A DNA stretch of 64,000 nucleotides, taken from the NCBI GenBank assembly GCA_013433145.1, contig CM024174.1, forward strand, positions 12,157,484 to 12,221,483. The letters are read 5' to 3'. A program made the translations under genes and the position numbers. Every line of letters begins with the position of its first letter. The first letter of the stretch is position 1. A model generated the notes under the pieces. It was not told where the DNA came from, ran no database searches, and saw only the letters and a program-made list of their open reading frames with translations. Of this stretch, positions 22,201 to 33,123 are shown one piece after another. The DNA comes from Ascaris suum. Lineage: Eukaryota > Nematoda > Chromadorea > Rhabditida > Ascarididae.

Positions 22201-24083
22201 TATAAATTTTTTGGAGAGAAAAATCGTTAACTTTTATTTACGTAAAAAAAAAATTAACGCTGTAATGATCAATCGAAAGTTGAAGTAATTAGCGAAAAAT
22301 TCTTTATGATATTCAATTATATATTTGCTAAGAATATTTTCTATTATTATTTCCTATTATATTATATGCAATTAATGATGCAAGAATGGTTTTTTTTTTC
22401 TTCTCGTTGATATTAGCATTAAAAAAAATTTCATCTCTCTGGTTCATTTCTTTTAATAAAATTTTTTTCTTTGCTCTCTAATTTATGAGAGCTAAATGAG
22501 CGGAAAGAATCAAATAAAGCAAAAAAAAAAAAAAAAAATGCGAGACGGAGACTGGTACGAATGTATTTTTTCTATTTCAGCTCATTAGAGCGACTAGTTA
22601 TTTTAATATTCAAAGTGTATGACATCATCCCTGATTGTATCCAATCGATTATGTAAATGTATAATCAAAAAAATTTTTGAATAAAATTTATCGTTTAGCC
22701 ATATTCGAATGATTAATGAAAAAGTATAGGTATATTTATTTTATGTTGCCCTAGAAGAAGTCGTATAAAAGGTCCTATTGTGCTAAAAAAAGTCTCCTCT
22801 ATGTCTCCTTAGGCGTCACTATGAAATAAAGATTGAAGAGGACATAAAGAATGTCGTCGATCATAGTCACTCATGCCAATATGATACTCTTCTCTGATAA
22901 TTCTAACGCTGTATCACGATTCTTAAAATGTTGACATACTATTCTACACTATACTGTTAAACTTTACTCTAGGATTAATTTTCGAAGGTTTAACTGTAGC
23001 GTAATACAATTAACGAAAACCGCACAATATATTTGTAATAGAGTAAATTTATACTTTTTGTATTTAGTAATGAGTAATGAAGATAAAGTAACAATTTGAG
23101 CATATCATAAATGCTGATAATTAAATAAAACTTGCAAAAAAAAATGAAACCGAAATGAGCATAAGTAACAATAATGCAAGTTTCATCGTTCACGGTGATA
23201 AAAAAGCGAGGTATTTGACTCCAATTCAGCTCTAGAACAATGCAAACTAGTCGTACAATAAAGAAAACCTATGATAGTTAAATTAAACGCATAAAATAAT
23301 AAACACATACTATTCGAAAAAATTACAGATTCTTGCTTTGCCGATTATTGTTTTTTTCTCCACAGCTTTACCAACAATATTTTTTGCTTTTTCGCCAATA
23401 TCGAGACCGCCAAAAAATTTTCGTGAAAGATGCAATTTCCATCTTCTCTAGTTTTTAACCCATTGTTAAAGTATCTCACATGATTTTATAGAAGATAAAG
23501 GTCAGAAGCAGCGACGGTCAATACCTGTGCTACTGAAAAGTGCGCAAAATGAAATTGCTTGGGCTCATCCGTGGATAATACTATTCAGCGCTAATATCAA
23601 AAAAAAAGAGAATACCTTTCCTGTTCTGAATTAGCTCAATCTTATATAGCAGAAAAAGTGATAGAAATGAAATGCTCATGTATATGCTGGAGAATGCGTA
23701 AATAAGTTAGATTATAAGATTAGGATATATGTCTTGCATCAATATAAGGATATAAATAGGTCGAAAGGGGAAAATGTAAAAATACTTTTTGTCATTTTCA
23801 GATTTATAAGGTAAACTATTTATGAGGTAAACTCTAAACCTTTATGAAGGCTGAATTGTCCACTGTTTTAGCAAAAGATTAAAATGAAAGTTTTAAACAT
23901 AGAAAAGTTAAGTCAGCGATAAAGCTTGAAGTAAGAAGTAAGAGAAAGCTCTACCGCCTGCTTGTAGACCGCATCATGTTGACAGGAATTTCCAAATGGG
24001 GCAACAAAAGATATCATTAATATCAACCTATACATATGTATAAGATGTAATCATTCAACGCGAATGTATCATTGTCGCTGTCG
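19219..24083. other. Gene-poor AT-rich stretch with LINE relic
   Basis: No gene beyond the non-LTR relic at 21291-21500. Contains short GA runs (21545-21558, 22097-22114) and an A18 run near 22521. Confidence 0.5.
21291..21500 (-). pseudogene. Non-LTR retrotransposon ORF2 C-terminal relic
   Basis: The minus-strand translation from about 21500 to a stop at 21291 reads YRFRQFPY, a stop codon, then QSFRYRVDGSLNNVL, then VMRVWNSLPESVIEA and FTYILKRFNV. The R-VWNSLP-VV-A...F-R pattern followed by a short tail is the familiar end of LINE-type reverse transcriptase polyproteins (for example CR1- or RTE-like elements). Only this tail is recognisable, and the internal TAA marks it as dead. No 3' poly(A) or target-site duplication was identified. 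Confidence 0.6.
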
Positions 24084-24176
24084 TCATCGTCGCAGGACAT
24101 TGGCGATTTCTTGTCGTATTTTCTGAACGTCCACAACATCAGAACATCTAACCTCATCGTCAAAAACATCGGGCAT
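24084..24176 (-). CDS. Very short acidic ORF or terminal exon
   Basis: The minus-strand ATG at 24176 opens MPDVFDDEVRCSDVVDVQKI and continues QEIANVLRR to TGA (30 residues). The frame extends upstream to a possible CCCAGGTAG acceptor near 24200. It is short and partly overlaps a GTC/GAC-rich simple tract, so chance is quite possible. Confidence 0.18.
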   Translation of the reverse strand: MPDVFDDEVRCSDVVDVQKIRQEIANVLRR

Positions 24177-25151
24177 AACTCCTTTAAATTTCCTCTACCT
24201 GGGCGTATTCTCAAAATTCCTTAAAGAGAGGGCAGCAAACGTACGAGACGGAGTTAGAAAACAAGCTGGGAACAGTTTTCCAACAGCAAAGATTCTATGG
24301 TGAGCAAAAAACGCATTATACGATCATAACAATGAGCGCTATGGACAAAATCGAGCCTATTCAACCTTTGTTAAGTTACAATTGCAATTCAATGTAATCG
24401 ATGATGCAAAATTCACTTGCAAATTGCATATGCAAATCCTCCACAAACAAGTCGTTTTTTTTTGAAACAATGCAAATGATATGAGGCAATAGTTGTGCCT
24501 ATGGGAAATTTATGCAAATCTTTTTGGTAAATTTCATGCATAACTCGTTTCGAGTTGATGAAGTTGACAGATTGGTAGGTTCTATTCTAATGGTGTGCAT
24601 TATATATACCAAATTTCATCGCCTCAGGTTCAGTAGTCCCTGAGTTGGAAATATCGGATTAACAAGTGCAGCCACGCACGCTTATGTGCCGTCAAGATGT
24701 CACAACAACGAGTTGCAACAGAGCAAATTTGCATAAATCTTGCACAAAAGAAATATGAGAAGCGGATGATTGAGTTTTTTGCTGCGATCAGCTTTAAGAC
24801 ATTTTTAAATCTGATTATTTCCAAGTAATTAAGCGAAAGACTTCAACCTCGATGACTTCTTAGTTTCCCCACCAACTAAATACTGCAAATATTTCGTCCA
24901 ACGTCTATCATTTTAATTTCGTTTACAATCCACAATGATATTCGCCGATGGCGCATTAAAGTTTGATATAAGAAATAAGTAGTTCTAAGTACCTCTATGT
25001 AAACACTAGCTATTATAAGTACCAGCTACTTCTAACTACCAATATGCTCATCCTTTTTAAAGCCTCCCAACGAGCAGTCCACAATCGAAATTCGGGCAAT
25101 AAATATTTCATACTTTTGCTTGTACGACCGATCGGTTGCACAATTTCTAAG

Positions 25152-25226
25152 CTTAAAGAAGTTTCCGGAAGTGATGACTTACTCACATGGAATAGCGAAT
25201 TCAAGGACCATCCTGTGATGTATATG
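25152..25226 (+). CDS. Candidate internal exon upstream of the membrane-protein exon
   Basis: After a CAATTTCTAAG acceptor the frame reads LKEVSGSDDLLTWNSEF, then KDHPVMY, to a GTAAGC donor in phase 2. The opposite strand is also open here, so strand assignment is uncertain. Its distance and orientation fit a gene that includes 25945-26190, but I could not find a connecting exon with compatible phases. Confidence 0.25.
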
Positions 25227-25844
25227 TAAGCTCATGTCCTCATCAAAATCCTCCAAATTCCTCCCCTCACCTCTCCTCTCCATCTACTAATGCAACGACT
25301 CCTTTTCCTCGTTGTTCTCGTTATCTGCTATCCTTTTAACGTTTAATAAAGAGTATTGAGAAATGACAAGAAATGAAAAATAGTTTTTATGCAATTTTTT
25401 TTGCGAAGGATTAAATATCGCTTTTTTTGTTGCGAGGGCTGAGAGCGTTCTCGGTCGGGTTAACTCAGAGCGTATGCAAAAATAGACATAGAAATCAACA
25501 CAATGTGCTGAACTGTGTTGAATTTTATTTCAACTTTTTTATTGCAAATTCGGAATTTCTTCTTCGCCTTAGTGAGAACAGTTTGACGATAAAGGTAGGA
25601 ATATCTGGAAGGACTAACCTCTATTAAATCTAGTTTATCTCTCTCTTTTTTCCTCTTGTCATGTCAAAACTCTATGAAGATTAGCAAGGATAAAATCTTG
25701 TCATAATAGCGGCGATGGCGAATTTTGTGGTTCACAAAGCAAAAATGTTTGAGAGATAGATATATAATACTATGAGCGTAGATAAAAACTCATAATCCCT
25801 ACGCCTACGGGCAATCCAGCCATTACGTAATTGTTGCAATCATT

Positions 25845-25918
25845 TTTATGCTATAATTTTGCCATAATTTTGCTATAATTGTTGTGCTATAATTTTTCAT
25901 TTTATGCTATGATTTATG
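25845..25918. repeat. Degenerate TATGCTATAATTTT repeats
   Basis: Four or five short copies of (G)CTATAATTTT lie just upstream of the 25945 exon. A related GTTATAATTTTGT series recurs at about 26965-27035, on the other side of the same locus. Confidence 0.6.
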
Positions 25919-25944
25919 AGATTGCTTCTTGACCGATGATTCAG

Positions 25945-26190
25945 CTTTTTGGAAAAATTATGCTGGCGGTCAATTTTGCATTAATGACCATTATGGATTT
26001 CAATCAACCACAAGTAGCTCCCCTTATTTATATTCGTTTCCTCGCCGTTATTATCTATACATGGTTAAAACTATCTAATATATGCCACAAAATAATATCA
26101 GTACCAATAATTTTATGCATAAATTTCAATTTTGCTATAACCATTAGCAGCCTATTAATTATTATTCAATTGCAAAATTTGTTGAAAACA
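25945..26190 (+). CDS. Exon of a multi-pass membrane protein, unrecognised
   Basis: An 82-codon segment bounded by a GATGATTCAG acceptor and a GTGAGT donor, open in phase 0 throughout. It contains about three hydrophobic helices: LFGKIMLAVNFALMT, an IYIRFLAVIIYTWLKL block, and IILCINFNFAITISSLLIII. There is no signal peptide motif and no named family motif. The matched splice sites and the strong hydrophobic pattern support an internal exon of a membrane protein gene on this strand. Neighbouring candidate exons (25152-25226 and 27249-27405) may or may not belong to it. Confidence 0.4.
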
Positions 26191-26523
26191 GTGAGTAGAA
26201 ATTTTTTTTTACAAACTTAGAAAGGAAGCACTCATGTGCGATATGAATACTCCGTGCTTTCTCTAACTTCTAAGGAAATTTCACTTATTGGTGCCGCTCT
26301 CAATTCGAAATGTCGTTTATGAGAGTCTCTCCATATCGAGAGACAAAGCTCATTGATAGTTGAACGTTTGCATCGAATTTCCACATTCTTTAAACCGCTT
26401 TCGCAATAACTGCATAAAATGAAAATGCTGAAATTTGACGACAAAATGCTGACTTCTTTTTCACTATGGGTCTTATTTGTTCTATTCCAATGAGGCCCAT
26501 CTGGATGGGAGGATAGGAGAGGA

Positions 26524-26853
26524 GTGGAGATTAGCGGTAGGGGAAGCGGGAATAAGAAGGATCGGGCGAATCCTTTCTCCTTCCCATGTAGTAGTAAGTG
26601 TCACATGTATAAAACTATGCTCTATCAGCTAGCTTATAAAAACATTTTGAGACGATGTGAAGCATATTTTCATAGGCATTTCAAAGCTAGACATTACAAG
26701 CAGAAAGGATTTGTACACATATATTTCGAAGTGAACAAAACTAACAAAATAGTGCATAGAAATGTGCTTATAACGCTTTGCACTAGGATGCCCATTATAT
26801 TCTTATATGATTTCATTGAAAATTATAATAAAACTCATCGCTTAAGCGTATAA
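26524..26853 (+). CDS. Unrecognised 109-codon open frame
   Basis: A GTG-opened frame with no early ATG. The coding-like part starts near 26630 after CTCTATCAG and reads AYKNILRRCEAYFHRHF, then GFVHIYFEVNKTNK, ending HRLSV and a stop. It is basic and lacks a membrane helix. It could be a terminal exon of the membrane-protein gene just upstream, since the acceptor would be phase 0 like the donor at 26191. Confidence 0.25.
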   Translation: MEISGRGSGNKKDRANPFSFPCSSKCHMYKTMLYQLAYKNILRRCEAYFHRHFKARHYKQKGFVHIYFEVNKTNKIVHRNVLITLCTRMPIIFLYDFIENYNKTHRLSV

Positions 26854-27248
26854 CACAACGTCTTGTAGTTAATACAAGACACTTTATATTTGATGCATAA
26901 TTAGCAATTTCAAGCTTATTTTCAGCGCAAAATTTTTCCGCTTCTCTATCTCAGTCATACATTTAAATGTTATAATTATGTCATAATTTTTAACCCTATA
27001 GTAGTGTTATAATTTTGTATTCGTGTTATAATCTTTTTGTTTTTCAAGTTTTGAGGCAATAAAATACCTACAAACAAAATAATTGTATAGTGCAACTATC
27101 ATAGCGATGAGTTAAAAATTAAACTACAATCCGCAGATAATAATTTACTTCAAATATTATGGACGAATTATTTGAGTATGAAATCGGGTTAAGCGAACGA
27201 TGCCGTGACGAATGGATGAAATGATGCTTGTGATGCTCTCTATCTTAG

Positions 27249-27405
27249 GCACTTCCTGAAGCGTAAAAACGAGGCAGCTAGGCTGTCGCTATTATATGAC
27301 AGACGCAAGCAGCACAAAGGAAGTATCAAATACACATATCTCCTCTTTCTTTCGAACTATTCGATCAAGCAGTCCGCTAAGCGAACTCTAATGCAATACT
27401 CTTGA
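27249..27405 (+). CDS. Candidate terminal exon, basic protein tail
   Basis: A CTCTCTATCTTAG acceptor is followed by one base and 51 sense codons reading HFLKRKNEAARLSLLYDRRK, then KYTYLLFLSNY, to TGA at 27403. Lysine/arginine-rich and coding-like, but without a recognisable motif. No compatible upstream exon was identified. Confidence 0.25.
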
Positions 27406-27972
27406 TTGATCGTTCAAGTGCAACTTCCAACTTTAAATTGTAAATACAACTTACTTGTCGTCCTACCAAATAGTCCATTCCCCTTTGGCAACTAAAAATT
27501 TTTTTCATCGTTATCATGATCTATCCATATTCAGAGAAAAAAAAAATACCTCGCATGCGTGTCCGCACCATAAAGTGGATACTATTGTGAACGCATCGAG
27601 CGTATTAATGGAATAACGTCTTTTGCAGCAAAAAATTCAGCTTTTTGAGCTATTCGAATGTAAGTTTACAGCTTCCAGCTTCCTCTCTGGAAGGGAGAAA
27701 ATAGAGAGATTGCAACCTCCTTAATAATAATAGGAAAAGGAGAGGAGAAGGAAAGCCTTTGCCATTATCTTCTTCCTTTCCTAACTCTGCCCCAACCTCT
27801 TCTTCTCTCATCCATTCTCCGATCAAAAAAATCAACTTAAGGAGGAATAAAATAGTTGTGAATTGCCTTAAAAATTGATTATTACACAAAAATAATGACG
27901 AGTCGCTTCGCGATGGCCTTTCGCCCTTTAATCGAATGCTTGTAAAAAATCTGTGTCAATGAAGCCCCCTTT

Positions 27973-28057
27973 GTGACCACAGTGAAGACCCTCTAGCGAC
28001 CGCACTAAAAACCCTCTAGTGGCCACAGTAAGACCCTCTAGTGACCACATTAAGACG
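27973..28057. repeat. Tandem repeat, 22-23 bp unit, about 3.7 copies
   Basis: The unit is close to GTGACCACAGTAAGACCCTCTA. Copies differ at two to five positions. No coding or regulatory meaning is evident. Confidence 0.85.
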
Positions 28058-28273
28058 ATATGAAGCAAAATTAAGTAAAGGCAACCATTTCTTTACTATC
28101 CTACTTTAAGTTCACGTATTCCCACTGAAAGTCAATGGCTTTTACTTCATTATATCTTGGTTATTATGAACAAACTGAACAGTCTTTTGAAATACAAATA
28201 CTCAAAGTGCAGTAATTCGGCAATGAGATTTCTCCTATTTAAAAACTGACTTCATAGACAGACAGCAGAAACG

Positions 28274-28375
28274 ATGAAGGCAAACGACGGCAATGAAAGT
28301 TCAAACGACGGTGAGAGCGACGCAACAGGAAGGAAAGCGCAGCGTACCTACAGCGTAATTGGTGGTCAGCATTAA
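28274..28375 (+). CDS. Short low-complexity ORF of 33 aa
   Basis: ATG at 28274 gives MKANDGNESSNDGESDATGR and continues to a stop after VIGGQH. The Asp/Asn/Gly-rich composition partly reflects the repeated AAACGACGG motif in the DNA. A GTACCT donor inside it might make it a first exon. Weak evidence. Confidence 0.15.
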   Translation: MKANDGNESSNDGESDATGRKAQRTYSVIGGQH

Positions 28376-30288
28376 AGTCGTACCGAAAGCACAAATCCGG
28401 CCTGCGGTAGTTGTGTCTACTTCACTGTTCGTTGAATACAAACCAAATGAACAACTATATTGCTTTGAAATACTCAGGCATTGCATCACTATGCGCACCT
28501 GTACTTTGCTCAGGTATTGTTTGGTCATTACGAGACATGAGCGGTGCGCTTAAGAGCCAGAAAAAAGCGCATCTGTCTATGAAAATTTTTTTGCAGAAAT
28601 CGTAATGATGACGCATATAATCTTATCCACTCAGAAATCATTTATAAGCACCTTGAAGTTCTTTGGTATGGTAGAATTTTTCCGCTATTTCAATCCAAAA
28701 ATATAATTTATGACTATGCTTGATGTTGGCGTAAACAGGTGATGAAATAAACTGCGCACCACCTGTGAATGATTCCTCTTTTTTTTTACGAGCATTTTTA
28801 TGGTTTCTAACGCGTTCTTGTAAAAGCACCCTATTATAATATTATGGATGCTTATATATCCTTGAATGTGTATGTCTGCTAGCGCAACACTTTCAACTCA
28901 TACTCACGGGAGGTTTCGCGAAAAAAATTAGTGGAGGATATTTGTGCTTGTCGTATGATTCCAGTTCCAGTTTCATTCCGGCCAGGTAGGTTCTGCATTA
29001 GTGATGCACATTTCACTATATCATAAACTATGCAAGCTAAATTTGTTCTGCAGCCAGCTGGACGACATTTACGGTATTAAAGCTGCAAAAAGGAATCTTT
29101 GCGTGTTGACTTGCATGTTTTTTTTTTGACTATGAGAGTGGACCCACCTTGATTCTAAATCGTTCACCTGCCAGATGCTCACACCTGTAATAGGTTGGAA
29201 TATATCTAAGTTCAACCTATGCTATTAGGCTTTACGTTAGCAATACCGAGCATGCGTATACGATTATGGACTTCAATCTTATCTAATAGATTTTGTTGTT
29301 TTTTTTTTCAAACATTTATGCAGAAGATATTCTCACTTTCAAACATTCTCACTAACGCTTATGCCTATCATTAACATACAAATTTCTAAATTTGTTTATT
29401 AAAAAAAAATTACAATATGAAGTGATAAATAATTCCACAAGAAATTTGGTAAGAAAATTTTTTTTCTGGTTAAACCTTTTTTTTTCATCACTATGACGAG
29501 CAATACCTTCTCATTTATAGCTCAGAAATCTTTTACACTATAGAGGATATCGACCGCTTTACTATATATCAACTTTAAAATATTTTGCTTTAGCGAGATG
29601 AATGTTTGTTTAAAGGAATTTTCTTTATTATTTGATAAACAATTCTGCTAATTGCAAACAGCGACCACTTAGCATTAAAGGACACACTTATTTTATTTAA
29701 TTAAAAAGGTTGAATATTTTTCTCAGCCTTACCTTAGTCCATCTGGATAAGATGAAACTAATGCTTATTTATTCCAATGTACTTGCGTCTCAATATTAAA
29801 ATTAATCCCGTCTTTTTCCTGGGTATTTTCTAAAAGTTTAGTCGTTTTTTTTGGGCAAATAAACAAAAAGTTCGCTGCAATATAAGATGAAAAAAGCGAT
29901 CAGCATATATAATTTGATCAAAAAGCATTCTTCTTCAACCTCTGAAAATAGTGTTGACTAATGGTAGCAATCCTCGAAGTATTCGATTGTTTACTGGGTA
30001 CATTCTTTATTACTCTTAAGGTAGCTTCTCATAGGTGATCACTGTAATTAAAAAGATCAATTTGTTTGCATATACGAATTTGTGGAAAATATTCAAATTG
30101 CTTCGGACGATTAAAACTCTTAACTACAATTGCATTATCTTTAGGATGCAATAATCTCCACTGGGTACAAAATATTGCAAAAAAATTGCTTTACTGGCTG
30201 ATATAAAACAAATGTTATCATAAGGTGAGTATTTGTCGACAGGTTTTTTAGTTCTTATTGCATAAACAACTTTCCTTTATTTAAGAAA

Positions 30289-30332
30289 TCGGTAAATGTC
30301 ATCAAGAATTCGGTAAGTGTCAGCAAGAATCA
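30289..30332. repeat. Two-copy 21-bp tandem repeat
   Basis: TCGGTAAATGTCATCAAGAAT is followed by TCGGTAAGTGTCAGCAAGAAT with two differences. No other feature attached. Confidence 0.7.
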
Positions 30333-32448
30333 AGTAATTCAGCTGCTTATGGGTTTATCGGCTCATGAGTTAAGAATCACCTCCTACGCTTCCTTGGAAA
30401 GTATACAAATATTTAGATACAAATGCGATTTCATGATTATATTGTATAACATTTTAATGGCACAATGTTATAGTATAGAGCTAGTTGAAGATTACATAGT
30501 ACAATAATATAGAGTATTTGAGTCTTATTTGAAAATGAGAATTTATTCATTAGTAATTTCGAAAGAATTCATTTCAATAATCTCATGTAAGCTAACGATT
30601 ATTAATTTCGTTCAACCATTCCACTAACACATCTCCGAATTTCCAAATTTGTTAGCAAAAACTTTAAGCATTTCTTTAAAAAAAAATGCTGCAAGATTCT
30701 TATATTCAACTAAACTGAATGCGTTGCGTGACTGATGTCATTCCTATTGTGGTCAATATCCCTACTGCAATTTCCCGTTTTGTTCAGCAATATCCTGACG
30801 CCAATAAAGAGAAGCATCCTACAAGCTCGATATTCAATTTTAATAGATTTTATGCTTTCAGATGGTAATTCTACTAGTGTTATTTGGGTTATTTAATTGC
30901 TTCAAATAATCTCAAATGATTCTCTAATATAAATCGCTATATTTCCGTCGTAGAACTTTCTATCCATCCTTATATGTAACAACAAATACAACTTCGTTTT
31001 CATTTTATTTATTATATCTTTTTTTTTAATGCAAAAGACATTTTTTTTGAAGCTCATTCAATCATTTTAACTTTTTAATGAAAAAGGTGAAAATTCTATT
31101 AAATATCTATAGCAATATGCCACTTTATAATGAAGATGGTTTCTTTGAAATGATTAGTAATTAATCAGTCGCGGACTATAGACTATTGCTCTCAGAAAAA
31201 TAAAAAATTGTAAGACACATATCGTGTTCATGCCAATTCAAACGAGAGAAATGCAACAGATATTGTGCACGAAGAAAGATGATATGAAATGATCACATTT
31301 GCCCTAAACAGAATGAGCCACATCTTATGTCTTGCTATCATCGAGGCTCGAAACGTCTCAGGCAGAGTTGTGATATGAGGCCAAGTCAATATAGACATAT
31401 TTCACCATATGATAGTGAAGTTTTAAGTTCACCTCTGACACAAAATGAAAGAGTAGTGAGGAGGAGAGGCGGAGAGAGAGGAGGAAGAGAATTGCTGAGA
31501 GCAGAAACCTATCACTTCCTTCATTAATAGCTTATAATAATACGGAATTCGGATTCACTCTACTCCCCGAATCCTTAATTATTAACTCCACAGCAGGTCA
31601 GTGCCATTACAGATAAAAATTTCTACTGTTACGGTGCCCATCATTCCCTCTACATTAGGATAGAAGATGATTCATAGGTTCGTAGGTTAACATCAAACAA
31701 GTCGTTATTCAACGAAAGATCTAAAAAAATTGTGATATGGGAGAATAAAGAAAATAAGGATAATTGTTTAAGAATATTTCAGAGATATTTTCGAATTGGC
31801 GTAAGATTCAAAGGAAACTAGATATCAAGCATCTAGTAATAAATTCAAAGAACGCTAGATATCGAGTCATACAACATCTTCATCATCGAATATATTTCCA
31901 TAAGTATCTTGTGCAATTCCTAAATAATCCATAATCCATTTGGAATGCAACGAAATTCAAGCAGTTTTGTTTTAGAAAAAACGCCTAGAATTTTCTTCTG
32001 AATTCAAATTTGCACCTGAATTTCCAAGGATCTTTGAAAAGGTGTTTTTTGTTTCATCCTTGATAGAATGTAATTGTACGCGAATTGTATGTGAACATCG
32101 AAGCATGCGGTTTTGCAATATTGTTGTAGTTTTTTTTTTCTTTTTTTAGTAAACACGATTATAGCGATTTTAAGTTACGCAAACAGTTTTAAACTGTCAA
32201 CCGTTGTATCTCGAATAGACGGATGTATTGGGACTTTATTTGGGCACATTGAACAAATCGACTCAAAATTTGCATTTTTTTTCCCACAGTAGTTTGTGAA
32301 TTTCGAATAAGCTCCGATATTTTCAGAACTTATAATCATATAGGAATATTTTATAGTGCTATCATTAGTAGCATAGTCATCATTCACACAAGAATAAAGA
32401 AGATTGCTCAAAACCAGTAAAATGAATATACATTAGAAATATCTAGAA

Positions 32449-32613
32449 ATGAGCGCGAGCAAGATGGCATTCGAGTCAATGAATATGCATAAATTACGCG
32501 ACAATGAAATTTCTAAAATCGTTAAGAACGCTGCGATCGACCAAAATGAAGAAGAAAGAAATGGAATCGATCAACCAAACGAAGCATATCGCAGTAATGG
32601 ATCAATACAATAA
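32449..32613 (+). CDS. Small ORF of 54 aa, acidic and hydrophilic
   Basis: ATG to TAA: MSASKMAFESMNMHKLRDNE, then KIVKNAAIDQNEEERNG, then NEAYRSNGSIQ. It is hydrophilic and Asn/Glu-rich with no membrane segment or motif. Codon content looks protein-like compared with flanking AT-rich DNA. It could be a complete microprotein or a terminal exon using the CATTAG at 32434-32439 just upstream. Confidence 0.3.
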   Translation: MSASKMAFESMNMHKLRDNEISKIVKNAAIDQNEEERNGIDQPNEAYRSNGSIQ

Positions 32614-32671
32614 AAGACACCATTTTCACATGTGCCTCCATTGAGGTTTGATTTTATTAATCGAGGTATCA

Positions 32672-32687
32672 CCCCCCCCCCCCCCCC
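32672..32687. repeat. 16-C homopolymer
   Basis: Sixteen consecutive C in otherwise AT-rich sequence. Comparable runs are an 11-G run at 1730-1740 and an 11-C run at 62462-62472 in ABCD4-type intron 2. Confidence 0.95.
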
Positions 32688-32892
32688 TCATAGGTGGTGA
32701 ATAAATATGAGATGAACGAATGAACTAAAGAACATTTAGCAAATTTAAGGATCAAGTTAATAAAATAAATTTAAGGATGATTTGAAATGGGAAATCATTT
32801 GAAAGAAGCTTGAAAGGTGGAAACTTTTTTTTTTTTAAAAGTTTACAACATGAAACTTATTTCCAGTATATATTGATCTAAACGCATAAAAA

Positions 32893-33123
32893 ATGAGAAC
32901 AAAATATTTGTCAGAAAGTTTTAACATTGGAAGTATAGATTGTATTAACGATGTCATCTCTTTCATCGAAAGTTCAAAATTACTGACGAATGAGATTAGA
33001 GAGAATTTTATAGTGACTTCGAGAAATAAGACGAGATCAGCTTCTAAGCTATCATATTTCTGCGATTTAGGGTCAAAAAGTATCAAGCCTTTTTTTTCTC
33101 TAAACACGATAATAGTTTCCTGA
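32893..33123 (+). CDS. Unrecognised 76-aa ORF with an overlapping antisense frame
   Basis: ATG-led frame MRTKYLSESFNIGSIDC, then SRNKTRSASKLSYF, to TGA. The opposite strand is also open for about 90 codons over 33107-32835, though from a GTG rather than an ATG. Only one of the two can be expected to be coding. I slightly prefer plus because it has an ATG and follows the plus-strand ORF at 32449. No motif. Confidence 0.2.
   Translation: MRTKYLSESFNIGSIDCINDVISFIESSKLLTNEIRENFIVTSRNKTRSASKLSYFCDLGSKSIKPFFSLNTIIVS

Larger units (their letters stand above)
28058..32448. other. Gene-poor AT-rich stretch
   Basis: Only the weak ORF at 28274, the 21-bp repeat at 30289 and a purine-rich open frame at 31327-31527 (low-complexity Arg/Gly) were seen. 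Confidence 0.5.
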
